Shown: piece by piece, positions 17,129-24,676 of the stretch
How positions within the stretch are numbered: the first letter of the stretch is position 1
Layout: every line of letters starts with the position of its first letter
Translations under genes and position numbers: made by a program
The notes under the pieces: model-generated
The model's input: only the letters and a program-made list of their open reading frames with translations
Database searches by the model: none
Told to the model about the DNA's origin: nothing
From: Pseudomarimonas arenosa
GTDB lineage: Bacteria > Pseudomonadota > Gammaproteobacteria > Xanthomonadales > Xanthomonadaceae
Assembly: GCF_014841215.1 (NCBI RefSeq)
Contig: NZ_JACYTR010000044.1
Span: 1 to 40,390, forward strand
DNA length: 40,390 nt
Direction: 5' to 3'

Positions 17129-19684
17129 CTAGTCGGTCGTTGGCTGCTCGAAACCGCCGTGACTGACTGCGCTTGGTTGCGCTTGGGTCAGCGCAATCCT
17201 TTGCACCACCAGCACGCCATCGGCGTGGGTATAGGGATGGGGCATCAACTCCGGCGGGCGTGCAGGTAGGGCAAGATCTCCGATGGCCTTGGGATACACC
17301 GAAGTCAGGACCAGTTCGGTGGTCTCGTTCACGGCCTCGGCGTCAAGCTCGAATTCGATCAGCACACCTTCCTGCGGCGGCGCGTAGACGCGCAAGACCG
17401 GCCAGGAACGAGATTGATCTGATGGTGGCGGTAAGGCTTTGCCATCGATTCGCCATGAGGTGAATGCATTGCGCGGCACGTAGAGATTCATTTGTCGCAC
17501 GTCGGATGGGGCCTTCAGTTCCAGCCGTCCTCCGCTTGCTGTCGCTCGGAGTTCGATCGAAGCGCCTTCGAGCGAGGGAAGTGCAAGTTCTCGGGCGAAG
17601 ACTTCCCGCTGACTGCCCGGTGCGTAGCGTTCGCTGTTGAGGGTGGTCGGCGCATCACCGAGGATGTCTCTATGCCAGTCGCTGAGTAGCGCATCGTCGC
17701 TGATCCGGAAGCTTTTTCCATCGACCTGCACGGTGAATACGCTGGCCGGGGCAGGGTGCTGTTGATCGAACGGTGAGCTAAGTGCGGCCCAGGCAAACCC
17801 GGTTACTGCGCAGAGACTGAGTACGGCAGCGGGTGCGCGGAGGTCGCGGCAAAACAGCGCGGGCAGGGCAGTCAGCAAGGTCATCAGCAACAACAGCATG
17901 GCGATGGCCGCACTCATCAGGGCGAGCATCACGAACAAGGATTGGGCAAACGGAATCAGGATCAAGCCGGCCGGTATCACGATCAGGGCGCTGACCAGGA
18001 CCAGGGCACGGCGGGCCTGGGCGTCGCGCCCGGCCACGACCCACCAGATGGCAGGCAAGCACATGGGCCAGGTCACCAGGAAGAGTCCCTGGGGCATGGC
18101 GAATGCGAGCAGGCCGATCAGCAAAGGCCACAGCAGGGCAGCGCCAGCGACCAGCGCGACGGATGACAAGGGCTTCGAAAGAACCAGTGCCGCGATCAGC
18201 AGCACGGTGGTCGCCCCGATGGCGGGAAGCCAGTGAATGTCTCCGTTATGAAGCTGGGTGATGAGCAACAAGAGCGCCATCAGGGCGATGGGCAGAATGG
18301 CCTTGCCGCGGTGCGCGGCGGCCTGTAGCCAGATCGCCAGGCCGAGTGTGAGCAAGGCAAATATCCACCACAGCGCCTCGCTGCGCGCGAGCTGAGCCAG
18401 GCTGGCGCGCAGGTTTTCGCTGCCCAACCAGTTGTTCTGCAGGTGGATGATCAATAGCAGGGGCAGGGCCAGGGTGAGCAGGGCGGTGACCCATCCGCGC
18501 AGCAGATCGAGCCAGGACAGACGCGACTCCCACTTCAGCCGCGCCACGGCCAAGCCCAACAGCAGTGCGACCAAGCCCCCCGCTAGCAGATCGATCCATG
18601 CTGGATAATCGACCAGACCGATGCCGGGCAGAAAGAAGAAGCTGCGTTGCGCAGGCGATTTGCCCAGGTCAACGTCGCCCAGTTGCTGTTCATTGGCCAA
18701 TCGGCGGGCCAATGGCAGGGCGTAGTCACCGAGATGCTGCAGGGTTGATAGTGAAAGTCTCTGTGGTGTGTCGGTGGCCTGGTGATAGTCGAAAAAGCCG
18801 TCAATGAAGGCGAAGTTCATCCCGGCAAAGCCGGCTTCCAGGGCGATCGACAGATCGGTGTCGTTGGGGATCTGCTTGTAGGCGGCCAGGGACAGTGAAT
18901 TGGCCAGAGGATGGCTAACTTCGTCCTGTAGTATCTCGATCAAGGGCGCTGAGGGTTCGCTGGTCTGGAACATCCAGACCGGTCCGCGGCTGCCACGAGC
19001 ATCGAAGTTCAGAACAAGCCCGGTCCGTGCCGCCGAAGGATGGTGGCCGAAGTAAGCCTGGGCACCGAACAGCCCGGTTTCCTCGCCATCGGTGAACAGA
19101 AATAGCACATCGTTTCGTGGTCGCTCGCCACTGCTCAGCGCACGGGCAGTCTCCAACAAGGTGGCGACGCCGGAACTCGCATCACCGGCGCCCGGTGTCG
19201 ACTCGCGGGTGTCGTGGTGACTCATGAGGATCAGCTGCTTGCCATCGCGGCGCTGGCCCGGAAGGCGGGCCAACACGTTGTGGACGGTGGCCACGCTGGC
19301 CGCACTCGGGTGCCGCGAATATTGGTAGGTCACTACTTGGCGTTGCACCTCCACTTCGAGTCCGAGCGCCTGCAGGGTTTCCACCAGGTAGGCGCGAACG
19401 GCTGCGTTTTCCGGCGAACCGCCAGCGTGTGGGGTCTGGGCGATCCGCTCCACATGGGCGAAGGCGCGGCCGGCCGAGAACTGATCGGCCGGGGCGTCAG
19501 CGGGCAAGGGGGCTGGAGGCTGGCTGCTATAGCGACCGACCAGACTCAAGCCGACGAATACCAGCAGTATGGTTGCCATCAGCAACCAGCGATCACGCCT
19601 GGGCTCAGTTCTGCGCACGATGGCTCCGTCAAGCAGGTGGCTGAAATACTTCCATCCTGAAGGATTTCCGCGCTCGCCATCCAT
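17129..19684 (-). CDS. Multi-pass membrane M28 metallopeptidase (Fxna-like)
   Basis: An 851-residue predicted zinc aminopeptidase with its catalytic domain probably on the outer face of the inner membrane. One transmembrane helix (about 33-50) precedes the M28 domain. Zinc and catalytic residues are visible: His156 and Asp158 (SHHDT), Asp168 (GAGDASSG), Glu201/Glu202 (DGEETG), Asp228 (NFDARG) and His301 (DYHQATDT). Residues about 360-660 hold a block of eight or so further hydrophobic helices, and a beta-rich domain of about 190 residues ends the protein. The layout resembles eukaryotic Fxna/ERMP1 and their bacterial relatives. The substrate is unknown. The start at 19684 has only a weak ribosome binding site. 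The gene follows rnhB by 90 bp on the same strand and may be the tail of that operon. Confidence 0.85.
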   Translation of the reverse strand: MDGERGNPSGWKYFSHLLDGAIVRRTEPRRDRWLLMATILLVFVGLSLVGRYSSQPPAPLPADAPADQFSAGRAFAHVERIAQTPHAGGSPENAAVRAYLVETLQALGLEVEVQRQVVTYQYSRHPSAASVATVHNVLARLPGQRRDGKQLILMSHHDTRESTPGAGDASSGVATLLETARALSSGERPRNDVLFLFTDGEETGLFGAQAYFGHHPSAARTGLVLNFDARGSRGPVWMFQTSEPSAPLIEILQDEVSHPLANSLSLAAYKQIPNDTDLSIALEAGFAGMNFAFIDGFFDYHQATDTPQRLSLSTLQHLGDYALPLARRLANEQQLGDVDLGKSPAQRSFFFLPGIGLVDYPAWIDLLAGGLVALLLGLAVARLKWESRLSWLDLLRGWVTALLTLALPLLLIIHLQNNWLGSENLRASLAQLARSEALWWIFALLTLGLAIWLQAAAHRGKAILPIALMALLLLITQLHNGDIHWLPAIGATTVLLIAALVLSKPLSSVALVAGAALLWPLLIGLLAFAMPQGLFLVTWPMCLPAIWWVVAGRDAQARRALVLVSALIVIPAGLILIPFAQSLFVMLALMSAAIAMLLLLMTLLTALPALFCRDLRAPAAVLSLCAVTGFAWAALSSPFDQQHPAPASVFTVQVDGKSFRISDDALLSDWHRDILGDAPTTLNSERYAPGSQREVFARELALPSLEGASIELRATASGGRLELKAPSDVRQMNLYVPRNAFTSWRIDGKALPPPSDQSRSWPVLRVYAPPQEGVLIEFELDAEAVNETTELVLTSVYPKAIGDLALPARPPELMPHPYTHADGVLVVQRIALTQAQPSAVSHGGFEQPTTD

Positions 19685-19774
19685 GGCGCGCGCCTATCAG
19701 TCTTCTGACATGAGTCTCAGGACTACGCTTGAAGTTTGGCCCAGGCCGAGCCGCGGTAGCAAATCACAACCCGC

Positions 19775-20407
19775 TTAGCGCTGTGGCGGGCAGTCGTTCG
19801 AAGCAAACAGATCGAACTGTTTGACCGGCGCAAAACTGCGGCGGTGCAATGGGCAAGGCCCGTGGCGGCGCAAGGCATCCAGGTGCGCGGCTGTGGGATA
19901 GCCTTTGTGGCGGTCGAAGCCGTACTGCGGAAATTCTGCGTGCTGGGCAGTCATCCAGCGATCGCGACTGACCTTGGCCAGGATCGAGGCGGCGCTGATG
20001 GCCGGTTCCAGATCGTCGCCGGCGATCAAGGGCTCGGCCCGGCAGGGCAGATCGGTAGGCAGCTTGTTGCCGTCAATCAGGGCCAGATCAAGGGGCATGT
20101 TCAGGCCGCGCAGCGCTTCACGCATCCCCATCAGGCTCGCTTGCAGGATGTTCAGTCGATCGATGGCGGCCACATCCACATGCACGATGTGAAAGCCAAT
20201 GGCCTGTTCGATGATCTCGCTGTAGAGCTTCTCGCGCTGCGCTTCGCTGAGCTTCTTCGAATCGGCCAAGCCGGCGGGATGGCGGCGCGGGTCGAGCACC
20301 ACGGCGGCCACCACCACCGGACCGGCCAAGGGGCCACGACCGGCTTCATCGACACCGGCAATACCTGCGTGCGGTGTGCGAGCCTGGTAGGGTGCGGGGC
20401 TGTTCAC
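19775..20407 (-). CDS. rnhB: Ribonuclease HII
   Basis: Removes ribonucleotides and RNA primers from RNA-DNA hybrids in the cytoplasm. The 210-residue protein shows [13 protein letters not shown] (catalytic Asp20 and Glu21), a second conserved block [14 protein letters not shown], and the C-terminal [20 protein letters not shown] followed by RRSF. It starts with GTG at 20407, overlapping the lpxB stop as GTGA, so translation is probably coupled to lpxB. In E. coli the next gene would be dnaE; here the M28 peptidase gene and the accessory block intervene. Confidence 0.96.
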   Translation of the reverse strand: MNSPAPYQARTPHAGIAGVDEAGRGPLAGPVVVAAVVLDPRRHPAGLADSKKLSEAQREKLYSEIIEQAIGFHIVHVDVAAIDRLNILQASLMGMREALRGLNMPLDLALIDGNKLPTDLPCRAEPLIAGDDLEPAISAASILAKVSRDRWMTAQHAEFPQYGFDRHKGYPTAAHLDALRRHGPCPLHRRSFAPVKQFDLFASNDCPPQR

Positions 20408-21687
20408 GACGCTTCGCCGGTGGCGAGCAGATCACTCAGCGCGACGGCGGCGGCGGACTCGCTGGGAGGCAGCAGACTCTGGTGCAGTTCGCGACTTCGC
20501 TCGCGGTAGTGCTGGCGCCGTTCGCTTGCCTGCAACCAGGCCATCAGCTCGGCGCACAGGCGCGACGCCGTGCAGTCGTGCTGCATGCATTCGGGCACCA
20601 GATCTTCGCCTGCCAGCACGTTGGGTAGACTGTAGCGATCGACCTTCAGCAGTCCCAGGCGTTTGACGATCCAGTGGGTCAGCGGCGCAATGCGATAGCC
20701 GACGACCATCGGCACCTTGGCCAGCATGCCCTCCAGTGCGGCGGTGCCGGAGGCCACCAAGAGCAGATCGCTGGCCTGCATCACCGATAACGAGCGACCC
20801 TCGGTGATGATGAGTTGCCGCCGCAGCTGGGCAATATCAGACAGCGACAGGCGCTCACTGAGTACGGTGGGGTCGGGCGCTGCGCCGCGTTCAAGGTCGG
20901 TCAGCGCCCGATCGATCAGACTGGCCAAGGCCGGACGCGCCAGGGGCAGGGCGACCTGCCAATCGGAATGGTGGCGCAGAAACAAGGCTGCAGCGGACAG
21001 AAAACTCGGTGCCAGTCGACGCAACTCGCTGTTGCGACTGCCCGGCAGCACGGCCAGCACCTTGGCTTTTTGTGCAATCGAAAGCGCGGCGCGTTCGCGG
21101 GCGACATCCGGGTTCAGTGGGATCGCCTGGGCAGTTGGGTGGCCGACGAAGCGGGCATCGACCTGATAACGTTGATAAATCGGCGGCTCCATCGGAAACA
21201 GACACAACACGCGGTCGGCACTCTGACCGATCTTGGCCGCACGCTGCTCACGCCATGCCCAGACCGAGGGGCTGACGTAGTGTGCAGTGCGAATGCCGCG
21301 CTGTTTCAGCCAGCGCTCCAGGCCGAGGTTGAAGTCCGGCGCATCGATGCCGACCACCAAATCCGGCGCCCACGCCAATAATCGTTGACGCAGCTCGCGG
21401 CGAAAGCGCAGCAGGCCGGGCAGGTGCTTGAGCACCTCCACCAGCCCCATCACCGACAAGCGCTCGCAGTCATACCACTCGGAAACACCGGCACGTCGCA
21501 TCGCCTCGCCGCACACGCCAACCAGTTCCACCGACGGGTGGTGGGAGAGCAAGCCCCGGGCCAGCTCAGCCCCGAGCAGATCGCCCGAGGCCTCGCCAGC
21601 GATCAGGGCGATGCGGCGCGGACGCTTGGCGTCCGCCGGGATTCGGGATTCGGGATTCGGGATTCGAGAAAGCGGGTTGTCGCTCAT
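20404..21687 (-). CDS. lpxB: Lipid-A-disaccharide synthase
   Basis: Glycosyltransferase joining UDP-2,3-diacylglucosamine and lipid X to form the lipid A disaccharide at the inner membrane face. The conserved core starts at [19 protein letters not shown]. Also seen: [39 protein letters not shown] and [15 protein letters not shown]. From the ATG at 21687 it has 427 residues against 382 in E. coli. Upstream of the core are about 20 extra residues, [12 protein letters not shown] among them, encoded by the left arm of a GGGATTC repeat element. The frame is open to another ATG at 21726, and neither start has a good ribosome binding site. The stop overlaps rnhB by four bases. Confidence 0.95.
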   Translation of the reverse strand: MSDNPLSRIPNPESRIPADAKRPRRIALIAGEASGDLLGAELARGLLSHHPSVELVGVCGEAMRRAGVSEWYDCERLSVMGLVEVLKHLPGLLRFRRELRQRLLAWAPDLVVGIDAPDFNLGLERWLKQRGIRTAHYVSPSVWAWREQRAAKIGQSADRVLCLFPMEPPIYQRYQVDARFVGHPTAQAIPLNPDVARERAALSIAQKAKVLAVLPGSRNSELRRLAPSFLSAAALFLRHHSDWQVALPLARPALASLIDRALTDLERGAAPDPTVLSERLSLSDIAQLRRQLIITEGRSLSVMQASDLLLVASGTAALEGMLAKVPMVVGYRIAPLTHWIVKRLGLLKVDRYSLPNVLAGEDLVPECMQHDCTASRLCAELMAWLQASERRQHYRERSRELHQSLLPPSESAAAVALSDLLATGEAS

Positions 21688-21797
21688 GTTGAAGACTGCG
21701 CCTTGCTCGTGCTCTTGAAGATGCATTCCAGCATCGACACATCAATTCCCGGCGAGGACTCGCACGCGAATCCCGAATCTCGAATCTCGAATCCCGG
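21638..21797. repeat. GGGATTC inverted-repeat element between lpxA and lpxB
   Basis: The left arm at 21638-21667 (four GGGATTC-type units) faces the right arm at 21767-21797 (CGAATCCC and CGAATCTC units), with about 100 bp between. The left arm is coding, inside the start of lpxB; the right arm ends 4 bp from the lpxA stop codon. The arms match those of the dnaE copy (1891-2022), but the core does not. A transcript crossing lpxA-lpxB could fold the arms into a long hairpin placing the lpxB start codon in the loop. Confidence 0.9.
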
Positions 21798-21800
21798 CTC

Positions 21801-22571
21801 TCAACGCACCAACGACCGCTGCGAGCGGTCAATGAACTCGATCAGCGAGGCGACATCGGGGGCGTCTTTGGCGGCTTCGGCGAGTTGTGCGCGGGCGTCG
21901 GCGAGGCTGAGGCCGGATTTGTAGATGGTGCGGTAGGCGCGTTTGATGCTGCTGACGCGGGTGCTGTCGAAGCCGCGCCGCTTCAGGCCTTCGCTATTTA
22001 TGCCATGTGGCTCGGCATAGCTTCCCGCCACGGTGACGAAGGGCGGCACGTCGCGATTGATCACGCTGCCCATAGCGGTGAAGGCGTGGGCGCCGACCTG
22101 ACAGAACTGGTGGACCAGGGTGAAGCCGCCAAGGATGGCGAAATCGTCGACCCGGCAATGACCGGCCAGCGAGGCGGCATTGGCAAAGATGGTGCTGTTG
22201 CCGACCAGGCAGTCATGGGCGATATGCACATAGGCCATGATCCAGTTGTCGTTGCCGATCCGGGTCAGGCCACCGTCTTCCTCGGTGCCGCGATTGAACG
22301 TGCAGTACTCGCGAATCACGTTGCGGTCGCCGATTTCGAGCCGCGTTGGTTGCGCCTTGTATTTTTTGTCCTGCGGCTCGCCGCCGATGGAATTGAAGGC
22401 GAAGATGCGATTGTCGCGGCCGATGGTGGTCGGGCCCTCGATGATCACATGACCGGCGATTTCGGTCCCTGCGCCGATCTGTACGCCCGCGCCGATCACG
22501 CTGAACGGACCGACGCTGACGTTCTCGTCCAGTTCGGCTTTGGGGTCGATGATGGCGCTGGGATGGATCAT
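21801..22571 (-). CDS. lpxA: UDP-N-acetylglucosamine acyltransferase
   Basis: First step of lipid A synthesis: transfers a 3-hydroxyacyl chain from acyl carrier protein to UDP-GlcNAc. The start at 22571 (MIHPSAIIDP) gives 256 residues against 262 in E. coli. The N-terminal two thirds is a left-handed beta helix of hexapeptide repeats. His119 in HIAHDCLVGN corresponds to the catalytic His125 of E. coli. GGFTLVHQFCQVG and the helical tail with IKRAYRTIYKSGLS are also present. The start overlaps the fabZ stop by one base (TGATG). An open reading extension of 24 codons upstream lies within fabZ and is not family-like. Confidence 0.97.
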   Translation of the reverse strand: MIHPSAIIDPKAELDENVSVGPFSVIGAGVQIGAGTEIAGHVIIEGPTTIGRDNRIFAFNSIGGEPQDKKYKAQPTRLEIGDRNVIREYCTFNRGTEEDGGLTRIGNDNWIMAYVHIAHDCLVGNSTIFANAASLAGHCRVDDFAILGGFTLVHQFCQVGAHAFTAMGSVINRDVPPFVTVAGSYAEPHGINSEGLKRRGFDSTRVSSIKRAYRTIYKSGLSLADARAQLAEAAKDAPDVASLIEFIDRSQRSLVR

Positions 22572-23044
22572 CAGGATTTCCTGCCTTCGGCGCAGAGAAT
22601 CTCGGCGCTGGCGACTTCGTTGCCGCCGACTTTGGCGCAGCATTCGTACTGTGCCATGCCACGCAGGTTGCGTTTCAACACTACTTCGAGTTCCAGCTGG
22701 TCGCCCGGAACCACCATGCGCGAAAAACGTGCCTTGTCAACCTTGACCAGATAGAACAGCCGGTCGCTGTTCAAGGGCTTGCCACCGGCGCTGAGCTGGG
22801 TGAGCAGCCCGCCGGCCTGGGCCATGGCCTCGACCACCAGCACGCCGGGCATCACCGGGTGGCCTGGGAAGTGGCCGGCGAAGAACGGCTCATTGATGCT
22901 GACGTTCTTGATTGCCTTGATCCGCTTGTGCGGCTCCAGCTCAACCACCCGGTCCACCAGCAAAAAAGGAAAGCGATGCGGCAGAAGCTGCATGATTTGG
23001 GTGACGTCGACCGGCATTGTCGGTACGGCGGCAGTGTCGTTCAT
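22571..23044 (-). CDS. fabZ: 3-hydroxyacyl-ACP dehydratase
   Basis: Dehydrates 3-hydroxyacyl-ACP in fatty acid elongation, competing with LpxA/LpxD for substrate. The 157-residue protein has the hot-dog fold signature: PHRFPFLLVDRV, and the active site GHFPGHPVMPGVLVVEAMAQ with His58 and Glu72, spaced as His54/Glu68 in E. coli. The ATG at 23044 overlaps the lpxD stop by one base; a TTG one codon earlier is less likely. The position between lpxD and lpxA is the usual one. Confidence 0.97.
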   Translation of the reverse strand: MNDTAAVPTMPVDVTQIMQLLPHRFPFLLVDRVVELEPHKRIKAIKNVSINEPFFAGHFPGHPVMPGVLVVEAMAQAGGLLTQLSAGGKPLNSDRLFYLVKVDKARFSRMVVPGDQLELEVVLKRNLRGMAQYECCAKVGGNEVASAEILCAEGRKS

Positions 23045-24066
23045 CAATCGGAGTCCTTCGATTCGTTTTTCATCGCCCGCGCCAGCCTGTCGAGCTGACG
23101 AAACCGGGCCGCATTCTTGCGCCAGGATCGCACGTCCTGGATCGGTGTGCCTGAGGCATATTCCCCTGGGCCGCTCAGCGAGCGGCTGACCAGACTCATG
23201 GCATTGATCCGCACCCGATCACCGATCTCAAGGTGACCGGCAATCCCCACGCCGCCAGCGATCAAGCAGTATTGGCCTATTGTCGTCGATCCGGCGATGG
23301 CTGTGCAGCCTGCGATGGCGGTATGGGCACCGATGCGCACGTTGTGGCCGACCTGGATCTGGTTGTCCAGACGCACGTCGTCTTCCAGCTCGGTGTCGTC
23401 CAGGGCGCCGCGATCGATGGTGGTATTGGCGCCGACCTCGCAGTCATCGCCGAGGCGCACCCCACCGAGCTGCGGCACCTTCAGCCAGGTGCCCTGGTCG
23501 AATGCCAGGCCAAAGCCATCGGCCCCCAATACGGCGCCGGGGTGAATCAGACAGCGCCGGCCCAGTCGCACGCGACGCACCAGCACCACGCGCGCCACCA
23601 GTTCGCTGCCGGCGCCAAGCTCACAGTCTTCCCCGATGATGCAGCCAGGGCCGAGCCGGACACCAGCGCCGACCCGCGTACCCGGCCCTATGCTGCAGTG
23701 CGGGCCGATCTCGGCCGTCGGATCGATCGTGGCCTGAGGATCGACCACGGCACTGGGATGGACGCCTGAGCGCAGGGTCGGCCGTGCTTCGAACAGCGCG
23801 GCGATCCGCGCAAAGTCGGCGTAGGGGTTGCGGCTGACCAGGCAGCGGCCAGGCACGGCGCCTCGGTCGGCCTCGGCAACCACCACGGCGCCGGCTTGGG
23901 TGTCGGCCAGTTGACTGCGATAAGCGGGGTTGGCCAGAAACGCGACCTCATTGCCGCTGGCTCGCAGCAGGGTGGCCACACCGTCGATGGCGTGATCGTC
24001 GCCGACCAGCTCGAGCCCGAATCGCTCGGCCAACTCGGACAGGGCAAGGCGCAGCGACTTGCTCAT
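23044..24066 (-). CDS. lpxD: UDP-3-O-(3-hydroxyacyl)glucosamine N-acyltransferase
   Basis: Third lipid A step, adding the N-linked hydroxyacyl chain. At 340 residues it matches E. coli (341). It has an N-terminal uridine-binding domain (LGLELVGD-like start, GNEVAFLANPAYRSQL), a long hexapeptide-repeat beta helix from about residue 100, and a helical C-terminal tail. The catalytic His lies in QVGHNVRIG. The start overlaps the skp stop as ATGA. Confidence 0.97.
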   Translation of the reverse strand: MSKSLRLALSELAERFGLELVGDDHAIDGVATLLRASGNEVAFLANPAYRSQLADTQAGAVVVAEADRGAVPGRCLVSRNPYADFARIAALFEARPTLRSGVHPSAVVDPQATIDPTAEIGPHCSIGPGTRVGAGVRLGPGCIIGEDCELGAGSELVARVVLVRRVRLGRRCLIHPGAVLGADGFGLAFDQGTWLKVPQLGGVRLGDDCEVGANTTIDRGALDDTELEDDVRLDNQIQVGHNVRIGAHTAIAGCTAIAGSTTIGQYCLIAGGVGIAGHLEIGDRVRINAMSLVSRSLSGPGEYASGTPIQDVRSWRKNAARFRQLDRLARAMKNESKDSD

Positions 24067-24650
24067 TCCGCACCGGCGCTGCGCAGGCTGTCGATCACCC
24101 GGTCGGTGATATCGATCTTGGCGTTGTAATAGATCACCGGACTGGTCAACACCAGATCGATGCCCTGGGCGCGGGCGTATTCGGCGACTGCTTCGCTGAT
24201 GGCCGGAAAGGCGCGGTCAGCCTCCTCGCGGGTGCGCCGGGTAAGTTCGTCGCGCATGCGTTCGCGGCTGCGTTCGACTGAACGGCGCAGGGCATCGGTC
24301 TGCTGTTTCAGCCGTTCGGCTTCGTCGCGCTGGATGAAGGCTCCTTCTTCCCGCAGGCGCGTCTCCATGCTGGCCAGCCGTCCCTGGTCCTGCTTCAGCG
24401 CAGCATCGCGGGCGGCAAATTCCCGGGCCAGACGCTCCCGCGCCGCTGCCATCTGCGGCGCACCGTCGAGCAGGCGCTGCATATCGACGTAAGCGATTTT
24501 CAGCTCGCTACCGGCTTGTGCCGCCAGCGGGCCTGGCAGCGCCAGTCCACACAACAAGGCCCCGGCGAGCAGGGCACGCATGGCCACGCCTGGGGCATCG
24601 GCAAGACGAGCCCCGCGCATACGTCGGCGGGGCTTGATCTTGGCGTTCAT
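24063..24650 (-). CDS. skp: Periplasmic chaperone Skp/OmpH
   Basis: Holds unfolded outer membrane proteins in the periplasm for delivery to BamA. The reading shows a signal peptide (RALLAGALLCGLALPGPLAAQ), a short beta strand block (LKIAYVDMQRLL), then the long charged helical tentacles and a return strand IDLVLTSPVIYY. The start is uncertain: the ATG at 24650 gives 195 residues with an unusually long basic N-region, while the ATG at 24581 gives a more normal signal peptide and 172 residues (E. coli 161). Neither has a clear ribosome binding site. It lies between bamA and lpxD, as in E. coli. Confidence 0.92.
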   Translation of the reverse strand: MNAKIKPRRRMRGARLADAPGVAMRALLAGALLCGLALPGPLAAQAGSELKIAYVDMQRLLDGAPQMAAARERLAREFAARDAALKQDQGRLASMETRLREEGAFIQRDEAERLKQQTDALRRSVERSRERMRDELTRRTREEADRAFPAISEAVAEYARAQGIDLVLTSPVIYYNAKIDITDRVIDSLRSAGAE

Positions 24651-24676
24651 GGAGGGCGAGTCGTGGTTGAGCGGTC

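Noticed and set aside
17117-17131. ATATCCGGGCTAG also found near 39542-39554, considered as an insertion-sequence end or attachment site
   Set aside because: Only 13 bases match, flanks differ, one copy is the end of the M28 gene, and no element boundary lies between them.
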